DNA of 64,000 nucleotides from Leptolyngbya sp. FACHB-8 (lineage in GTDB: Bacteria > Cyanobacteriota > Cyanobacteriia > Elainellales > Elainellaceae). Numbering within the stretch: the stretch's first letter is position 1; the number at the start of each line of letters is the position of its first letter. Of this stretch, positions 1-8,833 are shown one piece after another. Where the stretch lies: assembly GCF_014695575.1 (NCBI RefSeq), contig NZ_JACJOO010000052.1, forward strand, positions 1 to 64,000, in the 5' to 3' direction. The notes beneath the pieces were generated by a model. The model had not been told where the DNA came from and ran no database searches. It saw only the letters and a list, made by a program, of their open reading frames with translations. The position numbers and the translations under genes are program-made.

Positions 1-51
1 CATCAAAGCCAAGAGTTCACGCCCGTAGGGCGTGAACTCTTGGCTTTGATG
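1..51. repeat. 24-bp perfect inverted repeat, loop GTA
   Basis: Arms 1-24 and 28-51 are exactly complementary, with a 3-nt loop. There is no T-tract on either side. It is the first of three consecutive hairpins; the next begins at the following base. It may continue beyond the window edge. Confidence 0.9.
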
Positions 52-88
52 CCCGAAAACCGCGCGCCAAAGGCGCGCGGTTTTCGGG
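52..88. repeat. 17-bp perfect inverted repeat, loop AAA
   Basis: Arms 52-68 and 72-88 are exactly complementary and GC-rich in the centre. It directly abuts the preceding hairpin with no spacer. Confidence 0.9.
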
Positions 89-113
89 CCTGATTTCAAA
101 ATGAGAATTGCTG

Positions 114-170
114 CTTTAAAAAGATTGATTTCCTATGCCCAAAGGGTATAGGAAATCAATCTTTTTAAAG
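114..170. repeat. 27-bp inverted repeat, loop AAA
   Basis: Arms 114-140 and 144-170 pair throughout with a single G-T wobble. The sequence is unrelated to the two upstream hairpins, but the 3-nt loop design is the same. Confidence 0.9.
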
Positions 171-188
171 GGATTCTTAAATGACTGT

Positions 189-345
189 TGCCTGCCAGGT
201 TAAGGCGTGTCCTCTATGAGGAAGCCTTCTAGCTTGGCAGTCTTTCTAATGTAAATTTGGCGCTGAAGGGTTTAAACACCTTGGCGGAAGCTGTGTCACT
301 GCGATGCCCGCCAAGATGAATGCTAAAGATCCGGGGGAACCCGGA
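189..345 (+). other. Candidate structured RNA in the long leader upstream of hpsA
   Basis: Three stems follow one another. First, a nested stem: CTGCCA 192-197 with TGGCAG 235-240, AAGGC 202-206 with GCCTT 224-228, TCCTC 210-214 with GAGGA 218-222. Second, CTTGGCGG 280-287 with CCGCCAAG 308-315. Third, CCGGG 331-335 with CCCGG 340-344, closed by a GGAA tetraloop of GNRA type. I do not recognise a known riboswitch class. It could be a 5' UTR element of the hps operon, an independent small RNA, or the tail of an upstream transcript. Confidence 0.35.
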
Positions 346-942
346 GGCCATCCTCAAGAAACATTAGATTTCATAGTCAATACAGCTGATCCGGATTATT
401 TTGTGAATTCTCAGCGAAAAAAACATCATTTTTTTGAGGATCCCTGATCGCTTCCCGGTGTCTGCCGGGTAACATAGTTTGCATCCATTGGGCTACATTT
501 TGTTATCTTTCTCGACAGAAAGTAAAAATTGGGAGGGCGCAAGCTCTTCCGTCGTAGATTCCCTCGGTTTGCATGCAATGCGTCTCTGTGAAGGGTTTTA
601 CCAGTTTTCTTAACCCGATTTATATGAATTGGGTGCCGTGACTGGAATTTCCTATTACTAATTCGTTTCTCTCTGTAGCGCCTTCTCGAGCATCTCGATT
701 ACCCTTTGGGTAGATGCAGAATTAAAGCGTCTTATACAATTGTTTTCCCTGGTTCCTGTTGATTATCGTGGTTTCTCGTCTGTCCAGGTTTATTGCCTGG
801 TTCTGGCGTTTGGCCTTTGTGTTACATGGCTTTTAACTGCATAGATGCCAGTTTCACAAGCCTGATCCCCATCGATTCACAGGGTTCTTATGTTTCAACC
901 CTGGTTGTAGACTACCTGAAATTCCCGTTGTAGGAAGGCAAT
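346..942. other. Gap upstream of hpsA without recognisable genes
   Basis: About 600 bp with no convincing coding sequence on either strand. Probably the rest of an unusually long hpsA leader and promoter region. A Shine-Dalgarno AGGAAGG at 932-938 precedes the hpsA ATG. Confidence 0.5.
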
Positions 943-3900
943 ATGTCAACCCGCAAGTTCATCCGAGCCATTCAGGCAACTTCGTCACAGTTCTCGAGAG
1001 TGGTTGCAAATTTAACGCGATCGCTTATGCAGGGCCTGCTGCGAGGGTTGCTAAGTTTGGGCCGACAACCAGCCTACGGTCGATCTGGTTTTGTCCTGCC
1101 CACCACCGTTTTGTTAATTATGGTGGTTTTGCTGACGGTCGGTTCAATTGTCTTCCGTACCTACAATCGCACTACCGAAACCATTAGTGAACGTCAGCAG
1201 CGTGTTATTTATAACGCGGCTACTCCTGCCGTAGACCGGGCAAGAGCCAAGCTAGAATTTCTTTTCGATAAAGAACGGGAAGTTCGTTATCCCGGTGGTG
1301 TTCCTAGTGAAAACGTGTTGCTAGGTCTGATGCTCAACGGGGCCACCATTGGTAGCACGACGATTCCGGCTTTCCCAGGTGGCCCTGACCCTTACACCTT
1401 CAGGGACGAACAGCGTATCAATATAGGGACCTCCTATCCCGGTGACGCGGGGCCGGATAATGCCTGGCGTTATCGGGCTGATACCGACGGAGATGGTACG
1501 CCTGATGCCACCGTGGTTTACTCCATCGCTATGCGGCTTGATGCGGCTAACCAACTCTCCAACGCTACAAACCAGCGTATTAGTGCACGAGCCTCGAGTC
1601 TGCTCGTGCGTAATACTCCCCTAAGCGCAGCAACTCAGGGAAACCCTCTCTGTGCAACAAATACGGGTGCGGTTCTGCCCCAACAGGGTTGGATTCCTGG
1701 AGAAAACAATACATCGAAGCTGTTTAAAACCTTCCAGGTGGACGCCTACGTATTGCCCGATCGCCAGGGACAATCGATTGCCACTTTAGAGATGCAGATG
1801 GATCGTCAGATCGACCGGGGGAACAAGTGGGGAGCCTGGTTCCGCAATGACCTGGAGATTTACCCCGGTGCTCCGTTCAACTGGAACGGGGCCATGCATA
1901 CGGAAGGTAGTCTAATGGTGGCAAATACAAACTTTACCGCCTACATGATCAGCGACCCGGATTCCTGTCTCTACACCGAAGATGCATCGGAAATCACAGT
2001 TGCGAAATATCCCGCAGATGGTACCTATGGGCCTTTCCGGGGTGAGTTTATCGCTGGCAGTATGCGGGACGATACGGGAAGCGGGACTAGCCGATTTGAT
2101 GGTACAGGATATTTCCACTTATGGGATGGGGTACGGCGTAACCCGATCGGAGCAAATGCTAATCCGCCTCCTGCGGTAGCCCGCTTAACGCCTGGTGATC
2201 AATCGGTTGCTCCTGCACCAGGTGCTGGCCCCACAGACTATGCCCTTGATCCCGTTGTTATGCAGACGAAGGGGATATCTCAGCACCGAACTCCGACGGT
2301 TGTCAATACGCCTCGTCCTGCTAGTTGGGAAAATGGTCAAAAAGCTCTTTTGCGCCTGATCACCCCCGATAATGCTACCCAAGTTCCTCTGGTGGATGAT
2401 ACCTTCCGGGCTGATAATCGCTATGGTCCCAAACCAAAATACGGTGATCTAGATCTCCCGCCCGGTTCGTATGGAACCGAAATCCCCAGCACAGACTTAA
2501 AGCTGATTAGTGATAGCCCAGGGTCCGGCGAAAGTGCTGAGGCAGTGGGTCTCGATGGGTACTGGGAACGGCGTGCTCGAGTTGAAGGTTTACGTTTGAT
2601 TGTGGGTCAACGTCTAGAACTCGGTGATCCCGCTGGATGGGGCGGCCCCATTCTGAAGGCTGGAGACCCTAGTGATCTGGATCGGGAAGCTCTTCGTCCT
2701 TTCCAGACCTGTTCTGATGTAGCTAACGCTCCCAACGGCAACCGTTGTAGTGAAGCTCGCCAACGCCGCGCGCTCTGGGATAACCTGGCAGCGGTTCAGG
2801 CCATGGCCGTTTACCATGCCAGTTCGGGTGACCTGGATCGTCCCGTCGCCTGTATGGCATCTACCGTGCATCCGGGAACAGCAGGTACTTTAGAGCGCAG
2901 TTCTACCTTCGAGAACCTGGCGTTGGGTTTGCCAGCTTCTGCTTTTGGTACCGGTAACGAATACCTGGAAGCCAATACCCCGATCATTAGTAACTTCTTC
3001 CAGGGACGGGGTACCAATGGTTGGGAGTTTGAGTTCAAAGACACCTACCTCGCGGACTATAACAACCCCAACTCGGCTTTACGAATTGCCCTGCGCAACC
3101 TGGCACAATATGCCGGTGATCCTTTAGGGGGTGCCCCTTCCTTTACTCCAGTTCAAGATCGGCTTGGGGTTCACCCATTCCCATCCATGGCGATGTGGGG
3201 TGACTTTTCAACCCTGCGTCGAGCCCTGAACTTAATTGAGCCAACCTCATTGAATGGGGAGGGACGTAGCTACGCCAGCCTCAGTCCTGCTGATAAAACC
3301 ACTCTCCATACGGCTACCTGTATGTTGGGGATGCTGGCTTACAACCTGGACTATCTAGCGAAGTTCAACCCATCTGCTCCTGCGCTTCAGCCCATTATGG
3401 GTACGGCTTATGCTAACCGTGCCGCTGAGAACGCAGCCAGGGATGCCAACCCTGCACAGTACTATAGTGGACTGCGCGGTGCCCTCCGAGCTTTGGTTGT
3501 CGGTACTTCTCCTTTGGGAGCTGTTGAGGGTATTAATGACGCTATCCTTACCGATGTTGTTGACCCGAATGGTTCTACTAGCACCCGATTTATTGGGGCG
3601 GGTGTCGATGATGCCATTGGCGGTAGTAAGGTCAACCAGCCGGATACTTACATTCGCTTGCTAGAACGCTGGCGCGATGCAACTCCAGCTACAGGTGCGG
3701 GTCCAGCGATCGGTACGTCTGGAGTCGCTCCAACCCGAGCTCAGTTAAATCAGTACATTGCTCTGGCTCAATTAATTGCGACCAAAGAGCAAGTTGCACG
3801 CGATCGCAGTTGGGGCTTTTATAAAGCAACCGATCCTGCTACCGCTGCTGAGACTCTAAGCAGAGACCATGCCAGCATTACTGGTCAAGGCATTTCTGGA

Positions 3901-5913
3901 ACCTATGGTCCTCTCACCAACCCTGTCGAGGGTTGTTACGGGATGCGTGGGTCGACTGGAAATGGTGGAGTTGGGGACTCTATACGCTTTCTCTGTTCCT
4001 GGAGACCCCGCTATCCAATCCTCTTTAGCCTGTTTCCCGCTGAAGGTTTTGCAAATAGTCCCTTCCGAGCTTCCCATGGCGACGTAGATCAGCCTTTTGC
4101 AAACGGAGGTGCACAGTTCACCCGAGATGCAGTAGATAGTGATAGTGCTGGCGAGTCACAAACCTACATCGCAACAGTGAATGCTGGAAGGCGGTATCAG
4201 GTCATTACCCAGGCCCAAATGGCTTCTTTGATCTCTAATCCTCGGCCTAACCCGGCATCCTGGAGGCTCCCCATTGGGACAGCCGCGAACCCAGGTGGTG
4301 GTACGCCGCTCTCTCCCACTGACACCCTGATTAAGGTCTGCTTTAACAATGCGACCGTTGAGAATCAAGTCTGTTTAGCCCGGAGTAGTGGTTTCGGTGC
4401 TCCCACTTCGTCTACATCGGGACCAGGCAACCAAACGGTGACGGGTGAACAATACTTGCGGGTGCCCTTTAAGGATTCAGCCTTCTTCAACGGCCGGGAG
4501 ATGATGAATGTCCGGGCACTGGATGTCAACCTCAATTTCATACGGCAGGAAACTCGATCGCTAACAGGTGATACCTGGTTGCCTAAGAGTGGGATTGTCT
4601 ATGCCTTCCGTGAAGATGCTGTTTCTGAAAACAACATTGTTCGCCGCAAGAGCGCAAACGTAGATTGGGAAGACTGTAATACGGAAGTCAATCTGCGAAC
4701 AAATACAAACTGCCGGATGTTTGTCAGCACCAGCGCCTTTGCGTCTGTTGACCCACCGCTTGCTGAGAACCTGATTTCGGCCAAGCCTGTTGATTACTAT
4801 GCTGATCCTGACCGCCGTCCTAATGGCTTCCGGCTCCGCCAGGGTGAAGATCTCCGCCGTACCGGTGATGATGGCCGTGGCCTATCCTTTATCTCCGATA
4901 ACCCGGTCTATATTCAGGGCAGCTTCAACTTGCATAACAGCGCGACCAACCCGGCAGAAGAGTTTGAACAGCCTGCAGGTGATAACTTTGCCAACTTCTA
5001 TGGCCGGTCAACCTTCAATGGGGCTTTTGCGTCCATTGACGGAGATTCCTGGCGGCCCAGCGAGGTGGTAGCAGATGGCATCACGATTTTGTCCAATGCA
5101 TTTTGTGACGGCAGTGTGTATGACGGTCTCACCGACACCTACAATCGCACCCGCTATAACTGCAATGGAACGACGTCCTCGTACCAGAACCAGAACATAC
5201 CTCAGTCTATTCCTAATGGCGCGAGTCCTGTAACACCGGGTTTGAGATGGACCCATGCTTATGTCGCAGATGGTTTAGGCTACGCAGCCAATGCCTCTGA
5301 TACAAATTATCGAGAAGGGGATTCGCCATTTTACATCTCTCCCAATGGCAACCCCTGGAGAGCCCTGCCCATCAATGCTCAGGCACAAGAGCCCATCTAT
5401 AACGGGGCCTACGTCAACTTCACGGAGGATAAAAACCCCACGAGGCCAGGTCCATTCTGTGGTCAGCGGGTCAATGCCATTATCGTGAGTGGTTTGGTTC
5501 CCTCGCGAGCCGGTAACTCCTACGGTGGGTTGCACAACTTCCCGCGGTTTTTAGAAGACTGGACGAACTGTAACCTGTTTATCTCAGGTTCTCTAATTCA
5601 GTTGAACTTTAGTACCTATGCAACAGGTCCCTATGACCAGGATGCTTGGGAAGTTGGTTCTACACCTACCCCCGGAGGAAGCTTGCCTCGGGAAGGTATT
5701 GCCTACTACGACGCTCCCAATCGTATTTGGGGTTATGACGTGGGTCTGCAATATGCCCCTGCTGGCCCTGTTGCTCGCCGTTTTACCTCCCTGTCTCCGA
5801 CGCGGAACGAGTTCTACTCAGAACCTCCTGCTGACGACGCTTACATGACCACCTTGCTAAGTGGGGTTTGTGCATCTAACCCCAGCCCACGACCGGCCCG
5901 CTGTCAGTCGTAA
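943..5913 (+). CDS. hpsA: Hormogonium polysaccharide biosynthesis protein HpsA
   Basis: Very large (1656 aa) surface or pilus-associated protein. In Nostoc punctiforme hpsA heads the hps locus, needed for polysaccharide release and gliding (family knowledge). The first 48 residues form a basic leader, then a prepilin-like junction G49|F50 and a hydrophobic segment at about 51-71. The usual Glu at mature position 5 is Thr54, so processing or assembly may differ from true pseudopilins. The rest is an Asn/Gly/Pro/Thr-rich exported-type sequence with scattered Cys and no catalytic motif I recognise. AGGAAGG 4 nt before the ATG supports the start. Three pseudopilin genes follow on the same strand, so it likely heads their operon. 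Identification rests on the leader, length and gene order. Confidence 0.85.
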   Translation: MSTRKFIRAIQATSSQFSRVVANLTRSLMQGLLRGLLSLGRQPAYGRSGFVLPTTVLLIMVVLLTVGSIVFRTYNRTTETISERQQRVIYNAATPAVDRARAKLEFLFDKEREVRYPGGVPSENVLLGLMLNGATIGSTTIPAFPGGPDPYTFRDEQRINIGTSYPGDAGPDNAWRYRADTDGDGTPDATVVYSIAMRLDAANQLSNATNQRISARASSLLVRNTPLSAATQGNPLCATNTGAVLPQQGWIPGENNTSKLFKTFQVDAYVLPDRQGQSIATLEMQMDRQIDRGNKWGAWFRNDLEIYPGAPFNWNGAMHTEGSLMVANTNFTAYMISDPDSCLYTEDASEITVAKYPADGTYGPFRGEFIAGSMRDDTGSGTSRFDGTGYFHLWDGVRRNPIGANANPPPAVARLTPGDQSVAPAPGAGPTDYALDPVVMQTKGISQHRTPTVVNTPRPASWENGQKALLRLITPDNATQVPLVDDTFRADNRYGPKPKYGDLDLPPGSYGTEIPSTDLKLISDSPGSGESAEAVGLDGYWERRARVEGLRLIVGQRLELGDPAGWGGPILKAGDPSDLDREALRPFQTCSDVANAPNGNRCSEARQRRALWDNLAAVQAMAVYHASSGDLDRPVACMASTVHPGTAGTLERSSTFENLALGLPASAFGTGNEYLEANTPIISNFFQGRGTNGWEFEFKDTYLADYNNPNSALRIALRNLAQYAGDPLGGAPSFTPVQDRLGVHPFPSMAMWGDFSTLRRALNLIEPTSLNGEGRSYASLSPADKTTLHTATCMLGMLAYNLDYLAKFNPSAPALQPIMGTAYANRAAENAARDANPAQYYSGLRGALRALVVGTSPLGAVEGINDAILTDVVDPNGSTSTRFIGAGVDDAIGGSKVNQPDTYIRLLERWRDATPATGAGPAIGTSGVAPTRAQLNQYIALAQLIATKEQVARDRSWGFYKATDPATAAETLSRDHASITGQGISGTYGPLTNPVEGCYGMRGSTGNGGVGDSIRFLCSWRPRYPILFSLFPAEGFANSPFRASHGDVDQPFANGGAQFTRDAVDSDSAGESQTYIATVNAGRRYQVITQAQMASLISNPRPNPASWRLPIGTAANPGGGTPLSPTDTLIKVCFNNATVENQVCLARSSGFGAPTSSTSGPGNQTVTGEQYLRVPFKDSAFFNGREMMNVRALDVNLNFIRQETRSLTGDTWLPKSGIVYAFREDAVSENNIVRRKSANVDWEDCNTEVNLRTNTNCRMFVSTSAFASVDPPLAENLISAKPVDYYADPDRRPNGFRLRQGEDLRRTGDDGRGLSFISDNPVYIQGSFNLHNSATNPAEEFEQPAGDNFANFYGRSTFNGAFASIDGDSWRPSEVVADGITILSNAFCDGSVYDGLTDTYNRTRYNCNGTTSSYQNQNIPQSIPNGASPVTPGLRWTHAYVADGLGYAANASDTNYREGDSPFYISPNGNPWRALPINAQAQEPIYNGAYVNFTEDKNPTRPGPFCGQRVNAIIVSGLVPSRAGNSYGGLHNFPRFLEDWTNCNLFISGSLIQLNFSTYATGPYDQDAWEVGSTPTPGGSLPREGIAYYDAPNRIWGYDVGLQYAPAGPVARRFTSLSPTRNEFYSEPPADDAYMTTLLSGVCASNPSPRPARCQS

Positions 5914-6033
5914 AGACACCTGGAACGGTGGATGCTTGGTGAACCATGTTCCTGAGCATTCACCGTTTGATGAAGCATACAACTCTAGAGATAGGCGATC
6001 GGGGCTTACCCGACCAAGATGGAGGATGGTCAG

Positions 6034-6927
6034 ATGTTAGGAACGCTAAAGCAGTGGAAGACATTACCGGGGAGGATGACAAAGCTGAATGCTTCAGCTG
6101 CGAAACCTTCAACGGAGGCTGGTTTAACCCTATTGGAGTGTTTGATTGCGATCGCTGTGATCGGTATTACTGCCTCGTTGATTTTACCTCCGCTGTTTTT
6201 GTCGGCTGGTACTCGGGTTCAGAACCGCCGAGCTGAACAGGCATTTCAACTGGCGCAAGAAGAAATTAACCGCCTGCAAAGCATGGTTACTAACGAGCAA
6301 CACCAGGTGAGCCGTTTGCCGGCTGCTGCGACAACTGGGTATTTTCGCAATAACCAACAGTCCGCTTCGATCCAAAATGTACCGCCACCGAGAGGAGGAT
6401 GGTGGCGCTCAAAAATACGCTCTACCACCGCTTCCTGCAGCAATAACTATGTTCCCTTCAATCCTTCGCCTAACGCGGTAAACACTGCAGTTGACATAGT
6501 GCCTGTAAACCAGGTTTTGGCTATTGATGTAGATGGGGACTGTCAACCCGACTTCTTTATGCAGGAATTCCGGGATTTTGGTACTTATTCAGATCTCGAG
6601 ATGGGGGCATCTCCTGTAGCCGCTCCTCCTTCGACCGCTCGGCCTACGGTTTTTCGGGTTGTGGTGCGTGTCTACTCAAATGTTCCCAACCGTACGAATA
6701 GTTGGGGCAGTATGACAACACCGGTGCTCCCAGCATCCTTACAATTCACTAGAGGCGAGGGTAACCAGCGGGAACGCCCCCTGGCAGTGATGAGCTCTTT
6801 GATTACCTGGAGTAGTTCCCAATTCGCTTCCTGTAGTTTGCAATATCACGTGGCTAGCGAAAATGGTCTGACATTGCCAACCGAAGTTACTAACCGTTGC
6901 AGAGGAGATGTTGCCCAAATTCCGTAA
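6034..6927 (+). CDS. hpsB: Hormogonium polysaccharide secretion pseudopilin HpsB
   Basis: Minor pseudopilin, presumably part of a type II/IV-like pilus assembly that drives polysaccharide export through the inner-membrane platform. It has a 30-residue leader, a prepilin peptidase site G30|L31, Glu35 at the conserved +5 position and a hydrophobic helix up to about residue 53. The body is Ser/Asn/Pro-rich and exported. I chose ATG 6034 because GGAGGA at 6021-6026 lies 7 nt upstream; the ATG at 6019 overlaps that Shine-Dalgarno. It lies 120 bp after hpsA and 68 bp before hpsC. Other PilV/GspI-type minor pseudopilins are the alternative; the operon position favours HpsB. Confidence 0.8.
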   Translation: MLGTLKQWKTLPGRMTKLNASAAKPSTEAGLTLLECLIAIAVIGITASLILPPLFLSAGTRVQNRRAEQAFQLAQEEINRLQSMVTNEQHQVSRLPAAATTGYFRNNQQSASIQNVPPPRGGWWRSKIRSTTASCSNNYVPFNPSPNAVNTAVDIVPVNQVLAIDVDGDCQPDFFMQEFRDFGTYSDLEMGASPVAAPPSTARPTVFRVVVRVYSNVPNRTNSWGSMTTPVLPASLQFTRGEGNQRERPLAVMSSLITWSSSQFASCSLQYHVASENGLTLPTEVTNRCRGDVAQIP

Positions 6928-6995
6928 CCTATTCCTGGGTACCTGATTCTGCTGGTTAGCTTTGCATCAATCCTCACTTACCCTTTCCTCGATCT

Positions 6996-8003
6996 ATGAA
7001 ACGCTTCTTCCAATCTGGGTTGCGAACACTGCTGAAGATTTCTCGGCCAAGCATTCGAGGGTTTACCCTGACAGAGCTTCTGATTGTTGCGATTGTTGGT
7101 AGCATGATTATTTCCGGGCTGTTAACCCTGGTCGTGCAACTGATGACCACAGATCGCCAGGAAAATGTGCGGTTGGAAACGAACCGTGAAATGCAGATGG
7201 CCCTTGACTACATGTCTAATGAACTCAAGGAAGCGGTTTATGTCTATACTGGCCATTGCCTGATGGCTCAGGGTAATACTTCTGACACAAGCCTTGCTTG
7301 TACAGGAACTCAAGCCATTGGTAATCCAGGGGGCGCTATTTTCCCTAATACGATTGCCAGTAGTACTGACGTGCCTGTTCTTGTGTTCTGGAAACAAAAG
7401 CCACTTCCTCCGGAGGTTCGGGCTCTGTGTACGGGGGGAACTGGAACTCCACCGTCAATCGGCGGAGCACCTGTTCCTTGTTCGACAGCGAGTTCCTACG
7501 CCCTTGTCGTTTACTCCCTGAGTACAGACAACCCCAATAATACCTGGCGTGGTGGGGCTCGAATTAAACGTTATGAGCTGCAGGAGTTTTCTTCTGCAAC
7601 GGCTCGAACTCCGGGATACATTCCTCCTCAGGGGAATGACGATAGCATTAATTTCCGCGACTGGCCTTATGCAACAGCATCTGCTCGGGCTGGAGGCGTG
7701 CCAGCCGTCTTAGTAGACTTTGTAAATGGAGTACCAGCCGCGAATGGCGTGGGAGGAACTTGTCCTGGTGGATATAGCATGTCCCCCCGGCCTGAGGCCC
7801 TTGCGAATGCTGGTAACGTAAACAACAACCTACGCAGTTTTTATGCCTGTGTTTCCCCCGCAGGCGCGGGTCGGAGCCAGGATGTACTCATTTTTCTCCA
7901 GGGTAATATTGCTGGACGGATGCGTGGTCCCTCACCCCGTGATGGTCAATTAACAACGCTGCAAACGCGGGTTGCGACTCGGGGTGTGCTAAATGGCAAT
8001 TGA
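6996..8003 (+). CDS. hpsC: Hormogonium polysaccharide secretion pseudopilin HpsC
   Basis: Third gene of the hps operon, 335 aa. A classic prepilin signal is visible: basic leader, G22|F23, Glu27 at +5, then a hydrophobic segment to about residue 50, of PilW/GspJ type. The mature part contains several Cys and Gly/Pro-rich stretches, as in cyanobacterial HpsC. Expected role: minor pseudopilin in the envelope, acting with HpsB and the GspH-like protein in secretion of motility polysaccharide (inferred from the Nostoc hps system). No Shine-Dalgarno is visible before the ATG, suggesting dependence on upstream translation or a weak site. Confidence 0.8.
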   Translation: MKRFFQSGLRTLLKISRPSIRGFTLTELLIVAIVGSMIISGLLTLVVQLMTTDRQENVRLETNREMQMALDYMSNELKEAVYVYTGHCLMAQGNTSDTSLACTGTQAIGNPGGAIFPNTIASSTDVPVLVFWKQKPLPPEVRALCTGGTGTPPSIGGAPVPCSTASSYALVVYSLSTDNPNNTWRGGARIKRYELQEFSSATARTPGYIPPQGNDDSINFRDWPYATASARAGGVPAVLVDFVNGVPAANGVGGTCPGGYSMSPRPEALANAGNVNNNLRSFYACVSPAGAGRSQDVLIFLQGNIAGRMRGPSPRDGQLTTLQTRVATRGVLNGN

Positions 8004-8084
8004 TTTGAAGTAACCGCGTGGTCAAAGACCATTTCAATTTTCCTGAACGTCCTGGTGTTGAAGGTGATCTGGAGGGTTTGCCCA

Positions 8085-8621
8085 ATGCTGAAATTCCAAC
8101 GAAACCAATCCACAACAACAGCTGGCTTTACTCTCCCAGAAGTGTTGATTGTGGTTGTGATGGCAGGTATTCTTGCGCTAATTGCGAGCCCAAGTTGGGT
8201 CTCTCTGGTCAATAACCGACGGGCCAGTTCAGTTCGGGATGAAGTGATTCAAGTGATTCGGCAGGCTCAGGAGCAAGCAGAGCGCGATCGCCAAGTCCGT
8301 ACAGTAACCCTGAAGACCAACACTGACCCCCCTACGATTCAGGTTCAAGGTCAAGCTGCTGAAAGTCTTGGAGGAGACGGGATTCCAAGAAATATTTTAA
8401 GGGTGAGACCCAATGTCACAACTAATGACACAGGCGATACAGTAACATCGAACGGCGATACATTGACTCTTCGGTACAATGCGACTGGTGCCCTGGATTC
8501 TCTCCCACTTTCCCCTACGATTATTACCGTTGCTGTTGGCAATTCTCGCCGCTGCGTCGAAATTCAAAATCTACTTGGCACAATACGAACTTTAGAGGGC
8601 AATGAGTGCCCAGCTTTGTAG
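8085..8621 (+). CDS. GspH/FimT-type pseudopilin, possibly HpsD-like
   Basis: 178-aa minor pseudopilin. Leader of 14 residues, cleavage site G14|F15, Glu19 at +5, then a hydrophobic helix with Pro near its end, typical of GspH/FimT. I chose ATG 8085 because GGAGG at 8071-8075 lies 9 nt upstream; an in-frame TTG at 8055 would give a longer leader. It is the last gene of the hpsA-hpsB-hpsC cluster and is followed by a hairpin at 8640-8680 that probably ends the transcript. In N. punctiforme three pseudopilin genes (hpsB-D) follow hpsA, so an HpsD role is plausible but not proven from the sequence. Confidence 0.75.
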   Translation: MLKFQRNQSTTTAGFTLPEVLIVVVMAGILALIASPSWVSLVNNRRASSVRDEVIQVIRQAQEQAERDRQVRTVTLKTNTDPPTIQVQGQAAESLGGDGIPRNILRVRPNVTTNDTGDTVTSNGDTLTLRYNATGALDSLPLSPTIITVAVGNSRRCVEIQNLLGTIRTLEGNECPAL

Positions 8622-8639
8622 AGTATATTCAACCTATCC

Positions 8640-8680
8640 AAATAGAATGGCGCTTCGCCAAGCGAAGCGCCATTTTATTT
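8640..8680. terminator. 19-bp hairpin after the hps operon
   Basis: Arms 8640-8658 and 8662-8680 pair with one G-T wobble, loop CAA. It lies 19 bp past the last hps stop codon. The 3' arm ends in an A/T-rich stretch, so it could work as a terminator in either direction between the convergent hps operon and dnaG. Confidence 0.6.
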
Positions 8681-8682
8681 GA

Positions 8683-8725
8683 GGCGTTTTCAAGTGCAGG
8701 GCAGCGCGTGGCACTCGAAAACGCC
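8683..8725. repeat. 15-bp inverted repeat
   Basis: Arms 8683-8697 and 8711-8725 differ from perfect complementarity at one base; loop 13 nt. Second of three hairpins packed between hps and dnaG. Confidence 0.7.
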
Positions 8726-8761
8726 CTTAACCCGAACTCAAGTTTATAGCGCTGTACACGT

Positions 8762-8824
8762 TGATTAAGTACGGTGGTGTGGGGCACTTCGTGCCCCACA
8801 CCACCGTACTTAACGCATTTGCAC
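8762..8824 (+). repeat. Hairpin element family C, copy 1
   Basis: A 23-bp perfect inverted repeat (8765-8787 with 8791-8813, loop TTC) plus a conserved tail to 8824 (TTAACGCATTTGCAC). The same element with the same tail occurs in reverse orientation at 25449-25517, so the repeat unit extends beyond the palindrome. Confidence 0.85.
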
Positions 8825-8833
8825 ATTGCAATA

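Noticed and set aside
189-345. c-di-GMP or other known riboswitch upstream of hpsA
   Set aside because: The conserved c-di-GMP-I core and other class hallmarks are not present; retained only as an unclassified structured region.
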